64,000 nt of DNA from Bradyrhizobium sp. CSA207 (GCF_029051685.1 NZ_JAACFT010000012.1:62001-126000), one strand, 5' to 3'. Positions 8,437-16,786 are shown, numbered from the stretch's first letter. Made by a program: numbers and translations. Notes: a model not told the origin generated them from the letters alone.

Positions 8437-9051
8437 ATGTCCGTTGCGTTGCTGACGTATGCCGATCTAGGTGCCCGCCTCAATATCTCTCGCGAGGCCG
8501 CTCGTTCGCTTGCCAGACGACGCCGTTTGCCGTGCTCGCGTTCGGATGATGGCAAAGCCCTGGTGAGCATTGATTTCTCCGAACTCCGGTACATGCCCCG
8601 CCCACGAATTGGCCGCCAGGCAGACCACATCGCCACCCCCATGGCTGAGATCGAGGCATTAGAGCCATTTCCGTTCCGATGGAATCGGAACGGGGCTCTA
8701 GATTATTGTTTAGACGCGTTTTCTTTACGCGAACCGGTATCCACTTCGCTCGAAAACGCTCTGGAGATCGAGGCATTCAAGGCGGAGGTCGCGCGGCTCG
8801 AAGCCGTCGCAGCCGCCTACAGGGTAGTTTTCGAGCGTGAGCGCGAGCGCGCCGATCGCCTGGCCGTCGAGCTGCTGCAGGCGGCTGCCGAAACGACGGC
8901 AGCCAATACGTGGGCGGCACGACTGGAAGACGAAGTGGCGGCTCTGCGGACCGGTCGCCGGGCCGGCGGCGCGATCGCGGGACAAGCCGCGCTTCGATTG
9001 GGACATCTGGCCGCGGCCATCGTGGGCGCAGACCGCGCGGCTTGCAGGTAG
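8437..9051 (+). CDS. HTH and coiled-coil protein upstream of the FtsZ paralog
   Basis: A 204-residue protein of unknown function. Residues 5-30 read as a helix-turn-helix ([20 protein letters not shown]) followed by RRRR. Residues about 114-172 are a charged heptad-rich coiled coil ([32 protein letters not shown]). Between them, residues about 75-113 are encoded by an inserted palindromic repeat that keeps the frame. The ATG at 8437 has a good AGGAG site 8 bases upstream; an earlier ATG at 8404 does not. The gene ends 50 bases before ftsZ on the same strand, suggesting an operon, with a CtrA-type box upstream. A DNA-binding partner or regulator of the FtsZ is a plausible guess. Confidence 0.7.
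   Translation: MSVALLTYADLGARLNISREAARSLARRRRLPCSRSDDGKALVSIDFSELRYMPRPRIGRQADHIATPMAEIEALEPFPFRWNRNGALDYCLDAFSLREPVSTSLENALEIEAFKAEVARLEAVAAAYRVVFERERERADRLAVELLQAAAETTAANTWAARLEDEVAALRTGRRAGGAIAGQAALRLGHLAAAIVGADRAACR
8661..8763. repeat. Palindromic repeat (family H) inserted in frame in a coding sequence
   Basis: A 103-bp element made of two hairpins: ccgttccga/tcggaacgg inside agagcc/ggctct, then gcgttttc/gaaaacgc around cgcgaaccggt. It is flanked by an exact 14-bp direct duplication, GAGATCGAGGCATT, at 8647-8660 and 8764-8777. Element plus one duplicate is 117 bp (39 codons), so the host frame is preserved. The second hairpin recurs at 27827-27877. Confidence 0.85.
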
Positions 9052-9101
9052 CACTCGAACCTTTCTCCATCCCGGCCTGCCGGAGCAACCGCGAGGACAG
9101 A

Positions 9102-10361
9102 ATGACTGGCATGACCGATATTCGCGAGATGAAGGCCCGCATTGTCGTGTTCGGGGTCGGCGGCGCCGGCGGCAATGCCGTCAACAACATGATCACGGCC
9201 GGGCTGCAGGGGGTCGACTTCGTCGTCGCCAATACCGACGCGCAGGCGCTTGCCATGTCGAAGGCGCCGCGCATCATCCAGCTCGGCACAACGGTGACTG
9301 CAGGCCTTGGCGCCGGCTCGCAGCCCGAATTGGGACGCGCCGCAGCCGAGGAGGCCATCGATACGATCCGCGATCAGTTGACCGGCGCGCACATGGTGTT
9401 CGTGACTGCCGGCATGGGCGGCGGTACCGGCACCGGGGCTGCACCCATCATCGCCAGGACTGCGCGCGAGCTCGGCATCCTCACGATCGGCGTGGTCACC
9501 AAGCCATTCTACTTCGAGGGCCAGCGCCGCATGCGCTTTGCCGAAGCCGGCATCGAGGAGTTGCTGAAGACAGTCGACACCCTGCTGATCATCCCGAACC
9601 AGAACCTGTTCCGGGTGGCCAGCGAGAAGACCACATTCGCCGATGCCTTTGCCCTTGCCGATCAGGTGCTCTATTCGGGTGTGGCCTGCATCAGCGACCT
9701 CATCGTCAAGGAAGGCCTGATCAATCTCGATTTTGCCGACGTTCTCTCCGTGATGCGAGAGAAGGGCAAGGCCATGATGGGAAGGGGCGAGGCTTCCGGC
9801 GAGAAGCGCGTGCTCGCCGCCGCCGTGGCCGCAATTTCCAATCCATTGATCGAGAACCCTTCGATCAAGCGCGCCAGCGGCCTCATCATCTCCATCACTG
9901 GCGGCCGGGATCTCATGCTGTTCGAAGTCGACGAAGCTGCTACCCGCATTCGCGACGAGGCGGACCCGGACGCCAACATCATCGTCGGCGCGTCGTTTGA
10001 TGAGAGCCTTGAAGGTATCGTCCGCGTCTCAGTGGTGGCGACCGGAATCGATAATCTTGACCCGGCGCAGCAGACGCAACCGGCGGAAAGCCCACTCACG
10101 CAGCTCGCCGGCAGGCTGCGCAACGGCAACCGCCGCATCGCCGATCGCATCGAGCGCGGTGCACCGCTTCCGCAAATGGAGAGCACGCCGCTTCGCCCGG
10201 AGGCCCGCCACCCTGCGGGGCCACCGGCAAGGCCGAATCTGGAATATACGCGCCACGCAGCTCCCCAGCCGCATGATCCTTACGGCCGCTCCTCTGCGCG
10301 CAATGCGGCCGACGAAGGCATTCTCGATATCCCAGCCTTCCTGCGCCGCGCGGCCAACTGA
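9102..10361 (+). CDS. FtsZ paralog with short linker
   Basis: A 419-residue tubulin-like GTPase. The N-terminal core carries [14 protein letters not shown] (residues 17-30), the tubulin signature GGGTGTG (107-113) and the T7-loop NLDFAD (208-213), so nucleotide binding and hydrolysis look intact. After the core (to about 317) comes an 87-residue disordered linker and the C-terminal conserved peptide DIPAFLRR (about 409-416), which in canonical FtsZ binds FtsA and other anchors. Main chromosomal FtsZ of this genus is usually near 600 residues with a much longer linker and sits with ftsQA, so this is a second copy. The residue after the T7 loop differs from the usual FADVRAVM (FADVLSVM here). 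ATG at 9102 follows GAGGACAG; 9111 is an alternative. Confidence 0.92.
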   Translation: MTGMTDIREMKARIVVFGVGGAGGNAVNNMITAGLQGVDFVVANTDAQALAMSKAPRIIQLGTTVTAGLGAGSQPELGRAAAEEAIDTIRDQLTGAHMVFVTAGMGGGTGTGAAPIIARTARELGILTIGVVTKPFYFEGQRRMRFAEAGIEELLKTVDTLLIIPNQNLFRVASEKTTFADAFALADQVLYSGVACISDLIVKEGLINLDFADVLSVMREKGKAMMGRGEASGEKRVLAAAVAAISNPLIENPSIKRASGLIISITGGRDLMLFEVDEAATRIRDEADPDANIIVGASFDESLEGIVRVSVVATGIDNLDPAQQTQPAESPLTQLAGRLRNGNRRIADRIERGAPLPQMESTPLRPEARHPAGPPARPNLEYTRHAAPQPHDPYGRSSARNAADEGILDIPAFLRRAAN

Positions 10362-10490
10362 GCGGTCGAGGAGTCCGCGTGCTCGTCGCATGCCGATCGA
10401 CATGCTGGCGTTGACGACGGGAATTTCATCGGCGAATTCCGAACATCAGATCTGCGGACGACCTTCTGAGGTACGCAGTGCGCCGATCCT

Positions 10491-11045
10491 TCACGCTGCC
10501 GTGCTGCGCGGGTTCTCCGTTACTTCCTTTTCCGCCTCCTTGTCACGAGACAGCCATGCTGGAAAACGAAGCAGGCGATCGTTGTTGTCTTTTGGCGGTT
10601 CGATGGGCGGTACGATGGACCCCTCATTGGCTGAACTCGGGAGGTCGAGTGTAGCGTGGCCGACTCGCACCGCATCCGCGCGTTGGTCCAGTTCGCGCAA
10701 CAGGGGATCGATGACGCTGTCGATTTCGGTCGCCACCGATACTAGAAAACTGTTGAGCTCGCGAGCCTCCGGCACAACTGCCGCAGCCTGCTCGATCGCC
10801 TTGCAGAGACCATCGACAACAGGTGCAAACGCGCTTCCGGCCTGTCTGATTCGGGTTTTGATCGCTTCGATTTCGCCCAAGGCGCGATCACGCTCCCGCC
10901 TGTTTTTCTCCTCCGAAAGGCGGGCTTCGATTTCGGCGATCTGAGCCGTCAGGGTCGCGGCTTCAGACGCAAGAGCATCGCGTCGTCCGCGCGCGCGATC
11001 GAGATCGCGACTGAGATTGTCCACTAAGTCGTCCTTTCCGAACAT
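10491..11045 (-). CDS. Coiled-coil protein convergent with the FtsZ paralog
   Basis: A 184-residue protein of unknown function. From the ATG at 11045 (GGAG nine bases upstream) it begins MFGKDDLVDNLSRDLDRARG and forms a coiled coil over residues 10-70 (ATLTAQIAEIEARLSEEKNRRERDRA). A helical middle region and a proline-containing C-terminus (VPPIEPPKDNNDRLLRFPAWL) follow. An upstream ATG at 11156, with a GGGGGA site, would add 37 residues. No membrane segment is visible. The gene faces ftsZ with a 129-base gap and has an exact CtrA-type box upstream, so it may belong to the same module. Coiled-coil proteins often act as division regulators, but nothing here proves it. Confidence 0.65.
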   Translation of the reverse strand: MFGKDDLVDNLSRDLDRARGRRDALASEAATLTAQIAEIEARLSEEKNRRERDRALGEIEAIKTRIRQAGSAFAPVVDGLCKAIEQAAAVVPEARELNSFLVSVATEIDSVIDPLLRELDQRADAVRVGHATLDLPSSANEGSIVPPIEPPKDNNDRLLRFPAWLSRDKEAEKEVTENPRSTAA

Positions 11046-11193
11046 TGCTTTGCTCCGTAGGACAGCCGTAACGCGAACCGTCAACCTGGCAACCGAACGA
11101 ATAGCCGGATCGGCCGAAACAGGCATCAACTTCAGTCGCGTCGCATGGGCCGACATGGTGATCCCCCAATCGTCCACATTAGGCGACCGCATG

Positions 11194-11209
11194 GTTAACA
11201 AGTGGTTAA
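11194..11209 (-). promoter_or_regulatory. CtrA-type binding site upstream of the coiled-coil gene
   Basis: Read on the minus strand, TTAACCACTTGTTAAC fits TTAA-N7-TTAAC exactly. It lies about 150 bases before the 11045 start, or 37 bases before the alternative 11156 start. Confidence 0.65.
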
Positions 11210-11297
11210 TTTCAACGCTGATGCGGCAATGGCGCCGCGAATACAATTGAAAATGCGCAAAGCTTGCGCACGCTCGCGGTGCGAACCGTCGCCTACT

Positions 11298-11576
11298 CTA
11301 CCCCCGAAAATCAATGCTCCGCAGCACGATCCCCGGCGGGGTGCCTTCGAACTCGGTCGCCTGATACTTCCGTTCCACGCAGGCTTCGATGCGCTCGCGC
11401 AGGCGGGTGAACTGGGCTTCGCGCTCGCTCGGCCTGGCGCGCGGGCCGCGCTCGAGGTCGTCCATGGCGGAGGTCGAGATCGCGCAAGCGATCTCCTTCG
11501 CGCCGTCCTGCATCGAGAACTGGACGATGCCGCGGTCCTGTTCGTGGCCGATGAAGCGGGTGCTGGTGAGGGTCAT
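11298..11576 (-). CDS. DUF1488 family protein
   Basis: A 92-residue protein of the DUF1488 family, unknown function. It begins MTLTSTRFIGHEQDRGIVQF, has a central EIACAISTSAMDDL segment, and ends with EFEGTPPGIVLRSIDFRG. No signal peptide or membrane segment is visible. The 3' half is duplicated as a pseudogene at 8171-8321. A family A repeat lies just upstream (11600-11720), separating it from the next two small genes on the same strand. Confidence 0.8.
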   Translation of the reverse strand: MTLTSTRFIGHEQDRGIVQFSMQDGAKEIACAISTSAMDDLERGPRARPSEREAQFTRLRERIEACVERKYQATEFEGTPPGIVLRSIDFRG

Positions 11577-11599
11577 GGGGTACTCCTTTGCGTCCGCGC

Positions 11600-11720
11600 G
11601 TCGTCCCGGCGAAAGCCGGGACCCATTGCCGCGGTCAGCGTTGTCGAGGCACGCTGTGGCCCTAGCATGCGCACCAACTCACTTCGGTGGTTATGGGTCC
11701 CGGCTTTCGCCGGGACGACA
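11600..11720. repeat. Dispersed inverted repeat, family A (copy 1)
   Basis: Arms tcgtcccggcgaaagccggg and cccggctttcgccgggacga enclose about 80 bases. Other copies: 15477-15635, 16932-17057, 20075-20212, 22200-22326, 42834-42974, and a collapsed palindrome at 53773-53816. Confidence 0.88.
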
Positions 11721-11756
11721 CCGAGGGTTAGGCCCGGGCACTGGCCGGCATCGGCT

Positions 11757-12053
11757 TCAGCTCTCTGCGCCGAGTCTCGCAAAATCGTCGAACAGGGCGG
11801 CCACCAGGGCGCGGTGGCGGGTGTCTTCGGTGGGCAGGCTGGCGGCATAGAGGTTGAGCAAATGGCGGGCCTTCACCGCGGCCTCGGGCCAGGACATGGC
11901 GGGCACCGACATCATGCGGTTTTCGAGATCGGCCTCGCGCTCGCGCAGCTCCCTGACATTGGCCTCGACCTCGGCCAGCGCGCGGCGCAGATCGGTCGCC
12001 TTCTGCGCGGCCATGCCGCGGTGCTTGTCGAGATCGACGGTGTGGTCAGTCAT
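11757..12053 (-). CDS. Small hypothetical protein with N-terminal coiled coil
   Basis: A 98-residue protein I do not recognise. Residues about 15-45 form a charged helix likely to be a coiled coil (ATDLRRALAEVEANVRELRE). The C-terminal half is helical, ending in ALVAALFDDFARLGAES. Its start overlaps the stop of the upstream gene by four bases (ATGA), so the two are probably co-translated. No signal peptide or membrane segment. Confidence 0.65.
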   Translation of the reverse strand: MTDHTVDLDKHRGMAAQKATDLRRALAEVEANVRELREREADLENRMMSVPAMSWPEAAVKARHLLNLYAASLPTEDTRHRALVAALFDDFARLGAES

Positions 12054-12313
12054 GTGGCGGCACTCGCGTCGGCGGCCTGGGCATTGGCAAGGTCGACCGA
12101 GCCGATCGACAGCATCTCCGTCGCGCCGTGCACGCCTTCGGACGGCACCGTGATCATGGTGGCGATGCGGCGATAGGCCGAGAAGGTCAGCGCCTCGATC
12201 GTCTCCTCGTCGGTGACGACCTCATAGGCGCCGGCCGGCAACTCGCGCGCGATGCCGCGGATGTGGAATGGATGCTTGAAGGTGACGGTTTCTCGCCGCG
12301 AGCGGATGGTCAT
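12050..12313 (-). CDS. Small hypothetical protein, upstream gene of a coupled pair
   Basis: An 87-residue protein starting MTIRSRRETVTFKHPFHIRG. The beta-rich N-terminal half contains ELPAGAYEVVTDEE, a pattern seen in small conserved rhizobial proteins of unknown role; the C-terminus is Ala/Asp-rich. It overlaps the next gene by four bases on the same strand. I assign no function. Confidence 0.65.
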   Translation of the reverse strand: MTIRSRRETVTFKHPFHIRGIARELPAGAYEVVTDEETIEALTFSAYRRIATMITVPSEGVHGATEMLSIGSVDLANAQAADASAAT

Positions 12314-12659
12314 GCACGCCTGCCTTTCGCAAAGGGGGGCCCCAACCGACGCCAGCTGGCCGCGACCATGCGCCGGTTAGGGGGCAATAGCCAGCCTTAA
12401 TGTCAGCGCGCGCCGGCACTTAAGGTGCAATGCGGTGTCCGCGCGTGCGACTTTTAGCCCTCGCTATCGGCGGGCCGCAGGCGTAGGCTCGCCTGCATCA
12501 CCGCAGTTCGGAGTGGATCGTGCCGCACGTCGACGTTCCGCTGTTTGTTCTGCCGCGCTGCGGCCGGCGCGGACGCTGGCGCGCGACGCCGCCATAGAGG
12601 CGCGTGCTGCAATCGGGCGATTTTTCGCGAATTCGAACCCCACAGAGGAGAGCGACGTC
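12314..12659. other. Intergenic region without recognisable gene
   Basis: About 345 bases between the divergent small genes. It must hold promoters for both directions, but no clear consensus boxes, hairpins or conserved coding were seen beyond the GAGGAG ribosome-binding site of the following gene. Confidence 0.45.
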
Positions 12660-12794
12660 ATGGCCAAGGGACAGCAACGTAGCAATCGCGAAACCAAGAA
12701 GCCGAAAAAAGACAAAGCCAAGGTGATCGCCGCCGCCCCGACGCGGAAGGAAGCCGGCTGGCAGCCGGATTTCGGGCCGGCGAAGAAGAAGTAG
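12660..12794 (+). CDS. Small highly basic conserved protein (44 aa)
   Basis: A 44-residue, lysine-rich protein starting MAKGQQRSNRETKKPKKDKA and ending in FGPAKKK. The ATG at 12660 has GAGGAGAG upstream; the much longer open frame extending 5' is not protein-like. Similar short MAKGQQRSNRE proteins occur in many alphaproteobacteria, without a known function. Composition suggests nucleic-acid or ribosome association, which is speculation. Confidence 0.75.
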   Translation: MAKGQQRSNRETKKPKKDKAKVIAAAPTRKEAGWQPDFGPAKKK

Positions 12795-12818
12795 CGGGCG
12801 CGGGCGGAGCCGGCCTTC

Positions 12819-12985
12819 CCTTCTCCCCTTGTGGGAGAAGGTGCCTTGCCGAAGGCAAGGCGGATGAGGGGTTGTTTCCGGGACTTCTGACGCGAGAGAT
12901 TCACGCGCGGAAAGAGACCCCTCACCCGTCTCAATCGCGCAGAGCGCGATTGATCCACCCTCTCCCACAAGGGGAGAGGGGGAAG
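12819..12985. repeat. Dispersed long inverted repeat, family D (copy 1)
   Basis: Arms cccttctccccttgtgggag and ctctcccacaaggggagagg, with inner ggatgaggggt / acccctcaccc blocks. A second copy lies just past the DUF2235 gene (14370-14528), so that gene is bracketed by the repeat. Confidence 0.85.
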
Positions 12986-13059
12986 CGCCGCCACCGCCTC
13001 CTCCCCTCCTTGCATTTGCGCTATACTCGCACCGGTAGCATCACCCGGAGGGGCCACCT

Positions 13060-14421
13060 GTGGAGCACGAGCACGCGTCCGAGCCGAGGAATCTCGTTAT
13101 CTGCTGCGACGGCACCGGCAACGAGATCTCGGAGAACATCTCCAACGTCCTGAAGCTGTATCGCTGCCTGCGCAAGACCGACAAGACGCGGCCGCGGCAG
13201 CTGGTGTTTTATGATCCCGGCGTCGGCACGGTGACGGAGCCGTCGACCTGGCACCGCTGGAAGGCCAACATCAATCTGGTGCTGGGGCTCGCCACCGGCT
13301 ACGGGCTCGATGACAATGTGCTGTCGGCCTATTGCTTCCTGGTCGAGCATTACGCGCCCGGCGACAAGATCTATCTGTTCGGGTTTTCGCGCGGCGCCTA
13401 CACGGTGCGGGTGCTGGCGGGGCTGATCCACAAAATTGGACTGATCTCGCCGGAGCAGGCCAATCTCGCAGGCTCGGGCCTCGTCGCCTACAAGCAATAT
13501 TCGGGATCGGGGCGCGGCAACGACGTCGCCGACCTCACCGACGTCGGCAGCGACGAGGACGGGCCGCTGCCCAAGGACAAGTTCGATCTCGCCGCGCAAT
13601 TCGCGCGCATCACCTCGTCGCGCTGGCCGACCATCCATTTCATCGGGGTGTGGGACACGGTGGCGAGCGTGATCGTGCCGCGCGCCGATCGGTTCTATCT
13701 GCCGAGCTTCGAGGAGCTCGCCTTCACGCTGCGAAATCCGAGCGTGCAGATCTTCCGCCAGGCGATCTCGATCGACGAGCGGCGCTGCATGTTCCGCCTC
13801 AAGAAGTGGGAAGAGCCGCAGGAATATTGGAGCAACCGCTTCGTGCCCGACGACAAGAAGGGGCCGCAGGACATTTTGCAGGTGTGGTTCGCAGGCGTGC
13901 ATTGCGACGTCGGCGGCGGCTATCCCGAGACCGAGAGCGCGGTGTCGAAATATCCGCTGATCTGGATGCTCGAGGAGGCGGCCAGGGCGGGGCTGAACTT
14001 CGACCCGCGCACGGTGAACCAGCTCGCCTGGGGCGTCCAGCGCAAGAACTCACCGTTCAAATACGTCGCGCCGGATGTGGACGGCGAAGTGCACCATTCG
14101 ATGAATGCGGCCTGGCGCCTGCTGGAATATCTGCCGAAGCGCGCGACCTACAAGGAATGGCCGGAGCGGAAAGTGGTCCTCGGCTTTTACATCCCCGACT
14201 GCGAACCGCGCGTCATCCCCGAAGGCGCCCATGTGCATGAGAGCGTGGTGAAGCGGATTGCGACGATGCCGGGGTATCGGCCGGTGAACATGCCAAAGAG
14301 TTTTGTGACAGTGCCGATGCCGGTGCGGCCGGGGGTGGAGGTTGCGGGCGAGGTGGAGGTGCGCGACTTTCCTTCTCCCCCTGTGGGAGAAGGTGGCTTC
14401 GCGGCACGCGAAGCCGGATGA
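13060..14421 (+). CDS. DUF2235 alpha/beta-hydrolase (Tle1-like phospholipase fold)
   Basis: A 453-residue hydrolase of the DUF2235 family, which includes the type VI secretion phospholipase effectors Tle1. It opens with NLVICCDGTGNEI (Asp near residue 17) and has the nucleophile elbow GFSRG with Ser110, then IHFIGVWDTVASV and VHCDVGGGYPE, which supply the likely acid and histidine. The GTG start at 13060 is supported by GGAGG upstream. No signal peptide and no VgrG, PAAR or immunity gene lies nearby, so an antibacterial effector role is not supported; a housekeeping lipase is as likely. The last 17 codons and the stop come from a family D repeat. Confidence 0.85.
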   Translation: MEHEHASEPRNLVICCDGTGNEISENISNVLKLYRCLRKTDKTRPRQLVFYDPGVGTVTEPSTWHRWKANINLVLGLATGYGLDDNVLSAYCFLVEHYAPGDKIYLFGFSRGAYTVRVLAGLIHKIGLISPEQANLAGSGLVAYKQYSGSGRGNDVADLTDVGSDEDGPLPKDKFDLAAQFARITSSRWPTIHFIGVWDTVASVIVPRADRFYLPSFEELAFTLRNPSVQIFRQAISIDERRCMFRLKKWEEPQEYWSNRFVPDDKKGPQDILQVWFAGVHCDVGGGYPETESAVSKYPLIWMLEEAARAGLNFDPRTVNQLAWGVQRKNSPFKYVAPDVDGEVHHSMNAAWRLLEYLPKRATYKEWPERKVVLGFYIPDCEPRVIPEGAHVHESVVKRIATMPGYRPVNMPKSFVTVPMPVRPGVEVAGEVEVRDFPSPPVGEGGFAAREAG

Positions 14422-14528
14422 GGGGTTGTCGCCGCGAACGCGAGAGCTTCGTATGCCGAGCGAGACCCCTCACCCGTCTCGCCGCTGCGCGGCGAGCCAC
14501 CCTCTCCCACAAGGGGAGAGGGGAAGGG
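14370..14528. repeat. Dispersed long inverted repeat, family D (copy 2)
   Basis: Same arms as copy 1. It begins inside the DUF2235 coding sequence and supplies its final codons and stop. Confidence 0.85.
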
Positions 14529-14653
14529 AGCCCACCCCCCTTCCGCCACTTTTCATTAAAATTCTCACCCCCGCCTTAGCCGTATCGCATCATCTTTCCC
14601 GGCATCATTGCAGCCCACCGCCGCGAGCCCTGCGGAATTGGAGGAGAGTGCCA

Positions 14654-14899
14654 ATGCATCCGCGCCGACATGCCCGGGTCAAACCCGCCGGCCTCGTATC
14701 CCGCCAGGCCAAGATCATCACCGACCCGCGCGCGCCGGTGATCCCGTGCACGCTGATCGACTATTCGGCCGGCGGCGCCTGCGTCGATCTCGGCGGCCAG
14801 GTGAAAATCCCCGACCGCTTCGAGCTGCTCCACGTCAACACCAAGAAACGCTGCCGCATCGCCTGGAAGCGCGGCACGCGGGTGGGCGTGGTGTTTTAG
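14654..14899 (+). CDS. PilZ domain-containing protein
   Basis: An 81-residue single-domain PilZ protein. The N-terminal RRHARVKPAGL resembles the RxxxR part of the cyclic-di-GMP motif, and IDYSAGGACVDL corresponds to the (D/N)xSxxG part. It ends WKRGTRVGVVF, typical of the family. The ATG at 14654 has GGAGGAG upstream. The arginine pattern is degenerate, so nucleotide binding is uncertain. It stands alone between repeats. Confidence 0.85.
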   Translation: MHPRRHARVKPAGLVSRQAKIITDPRAPVIPCTLIDYSAGGACVDLGGQVKIPDRFELLHVNTKKRCRIAWKRGTRVGVVF

Positions 14900-14915
14900 A
14901 GGGCGCGGTTGCGTA

Positions 14916-14938
14916 CCCTCCCCTGGAGGGGGAGGGTA
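14916..14938. repeat. Solo end of repeat family C
   Basis: gtaccctcccctggaggggg matches one terminus of the family C element, without the remaining body. Confidence 0.6.
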
Positions 14939-14944
14939 AGCCCC

Positions 14945-15352
14945 CTACTTCCGCATTCGCGCCTTTGTGCCGGCGACGATCTGCATGGCGACGCCGGCGA
15001 TCCAGGCGGTGAAGACGAGCCAGGTCAGCGCGCTGTGCGGCTCCAGCCGCAGCACGATGACGGCCACGGACGCGAACGCGGCGAGCGTGGCGCACAACGT
15101 GCCGGCGGAGCTGAGCAATTCGGCGGCGTCGATCTGGCTGTGGGCTTCGTCGAACGGCAGTTGCGGCGTGTCGATGCCGAGATAGAAGCCGACCACGCCG
15201 AGCAGCATCATCACCAGCAGAAAGCCCTGCGTGGTGAGCGCAGGAATCGTCGAGCCGACATAAGCGCCGACGAACAATCCGCACGCAGCGCCGGCCATGG
15301 CAAGGCCGACGCGCTCCAGCACATGGGCAGCTTTGCGAAAACGAAAACGCAT
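14945..15352 (-). CDS. Small four-helix membrane protein, unknown function
   Basis: A 135-residue integral membrane protein. Four hydrophobic segments are visible at about residues 15-36, 40-62, 80-102 and 108-126, with basic N- and C-termini (MRFRFRK and KARMRK). There are no recognisable catalytic motifs. It is isolated, with intergenic repeats on both sides. Function unknown. Confidence 0.7.
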   Translation of the reverse strand: MRFRFRKAAHVLERVGLAMAGAACGLFVGAYVGSTIPALTTQGFLLVMMLLGVVGFYLGIDTPQLPFDEAHSQIDAAELLSSAGTLCATLAAFASVAVIVLRLEPHSALTWLVFTAWIAGVAMQIVAGTKARMRK

Positions 15353-15476
15353 GACGGGCCTCGTGGGCTTGAGTGCGCGACAGGTTAAGCCTGTTTTGCG
15401 GCGGGTGGAAGCTGAGGAGGGTTACGGATGCGTGAGGTGGGGAGGTGTGGGCAATAGCGGTGCCACATCCTCCGGC

Positions 15477-15635
15477 GTCGTCCCGGCCTAGTGCGCAATT
15501 GCGCACGGGGGGCCGGGACCCATAACCACAGGGAGTGGTTTGGCGAAGACTGTTAGTCAAGTTGTTCGATGGCAATGGGCACCGCGCGCCACCGATGGAT
15601 CACGCGGTATGGGTCCCGGCCTTCGCCGGGACGAC
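15477..15635. repeat. Family A repeat (copy 2) with nested palindrome
   Basis: The left arm is interrupted by cctagtgcgcaattgcgcac, which replaces the usual loop of the tip hairpin. The same nested segment occurs in the copies at 20075-20212 and 53773-53816. Confidence 0.85.
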
Positions 15636-15673
15636 AATCGTGAATATGGCGCCGCTATCGCGTCTCACGCCCC

Positions 15674-16786
15674 TTACCTCGCCCCGAACGTGGTCCTCCC
15701 AAACAGCTGCTTCTGCGTCGAGGGCTGCGAGCGCCAGTATTGCGGCGGGGCTTCGACCTCGCCGCCGAGTTCGGCGGCGGCGTGCCAGCCCCAGCGAGGG
15801 TCGTAGAGCATGGCGCGGGCGAGCGCGACCATGTCGGCCTTGCCGGATGCGACGATGTCCTCGGCGTGCTTCGCTTCCGTGATCAGGCCGACGGCGATGG
15901 TGGGCAATCCCGTTTCGCGCTTGATGGCGTCGGCAAACTGCACCTGGTAGCCGGGACCGAGCGCGATCTTCTGCAGCGGCGAGACGCCGCCGGAGGAAGC
16001 GTCGATCCAGTCGGCGCCGCGGGCCTTCAGCGCCTTGGCAAATTCAATCGTCTGCGCCAGATCCCAGCCGCCCTCGACCCAGTCGGTCGACGACACCCGC
16101 ATGCCGACCGGCTTGTCATGCGGGACCACGGCGCGCACCGCGTCGAACACTTCGAGCGGAAAGCGCATGCGGTTCTGCAAGCTACCGCCATATTCGTCGG
16201 TGCGCCTGTTGGAGATCGGGGAGAGGAACTGGTGCATGAGATAGCCGTGCGCGCCGTGCAGTTCGATGGCATCGATGCCGATGCGCATCGCGCGCTTTGC
16301 GCTGTCGACGAAGGCGTCGCGGATGCGCCGGAGCCCGCTTGCATCGAGCACCAGCGGCGCGGCCTCGCCCTCCTTGTGCGGCACGGCGCTTGGGGCCACC
16401 GTCTGCCAGCCGCCTTCACTCATCGGAATCAGCTGGCCGCCGTCCCATGGCCGCGCGCTCGACGCTTTCCGGCCCGCATGCGCGAGCTGCATCGCGATCG
16501 CCGTGCTGGAATGTTTTCGCACCGAATTCATGATCTGCTTCAGCGCCGCCTCGCAGGCGTCGCTGTAGAGCCCGAGGCAGCCCGGCGTGATGCGCCCGAT
16601 CGCCTCGACATGGGTCGCCTCGATGCAGAACATCGCCGCGCCCGACAGCGCCAGATTGTTGATGTGGGTGAAATGCCAGTCAGTGGCGACGCCGTCGTCG
16701 GCCGAATACTGGCACATCGGCGAGACCACGACACGATTCTTCAACGTCAGGCCGCGCAGCTTGATCGGGGAAAACAGGGCGCTCAT
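15674..16786 (-). CDS. NADH:flavin oxidoreductase, Old Yellow Enzyme family
   Basis: A 370-residue FMN-dependent ene-reductase of the XenA/YqjM-like branch, which reduces activated C=C bonds (enones, some nitro compounds) with NAD(P)H. Motifs in order: MCQYSA near residue 24 (the cysteine that tunes FMN in this branch), LAHAGRK, HGAHGYLMHQF with the substrate-binding His pair, and SNRRTDEYGGS. The ATG at 16786 gives the family's normal N-terminus MSALFSPIKLRGLTLKNR; an ORF extension upstream is not protein-like. Cytosolic and monocistronic. Physiological substrate unknown. Confidence 0.92.
   Translation of the reverse strand: MSALFSPIKLRGLTLKNRVVVSPMCQYSADDGVATDWHFTHINNLALSGAAMFCIEATHVEAIGRITPGCLGLYSDACEAALKQIMNSVRKHSSTAIAMQLAHAGRKASSARPWDGGQLIPMSEGGWQTVAPSAVPHKEGEAAPLVLDASGLRRIRDAFVDSAKRAMRIGIDAIELHGAHGYLMHQFLSPISNRRTDEYGGSLQNRMRFPLEVFDAVRAVVPHDKPVGMRVSSTDWVEGGWDLAQTIEFAKALKARGADWIDASSGGVSPLQKIALGPGYQVQFADAIKRETGLPTIAVGLITEAKHAEDIVASGKADMVALARAMLYDPRWGWHAAAELGGEVEAPPQYWRSQPSTQKQLFGRTTFGAR

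Noticed and set aside
11600..11720. CRISPR-like repetition
   Set aside because: The repeated blocks here and elsewhere are dispersed inverted repeats, not regularly spaced direct repeats with unique spacers; no cas gene is present.
13060..14421. Type VI secretion effector locus
   Set aside because: The DUF2235 hydrolase has no VgrG, PAAR, adaptor or immunity gene nearby, so an effector role is not supported.
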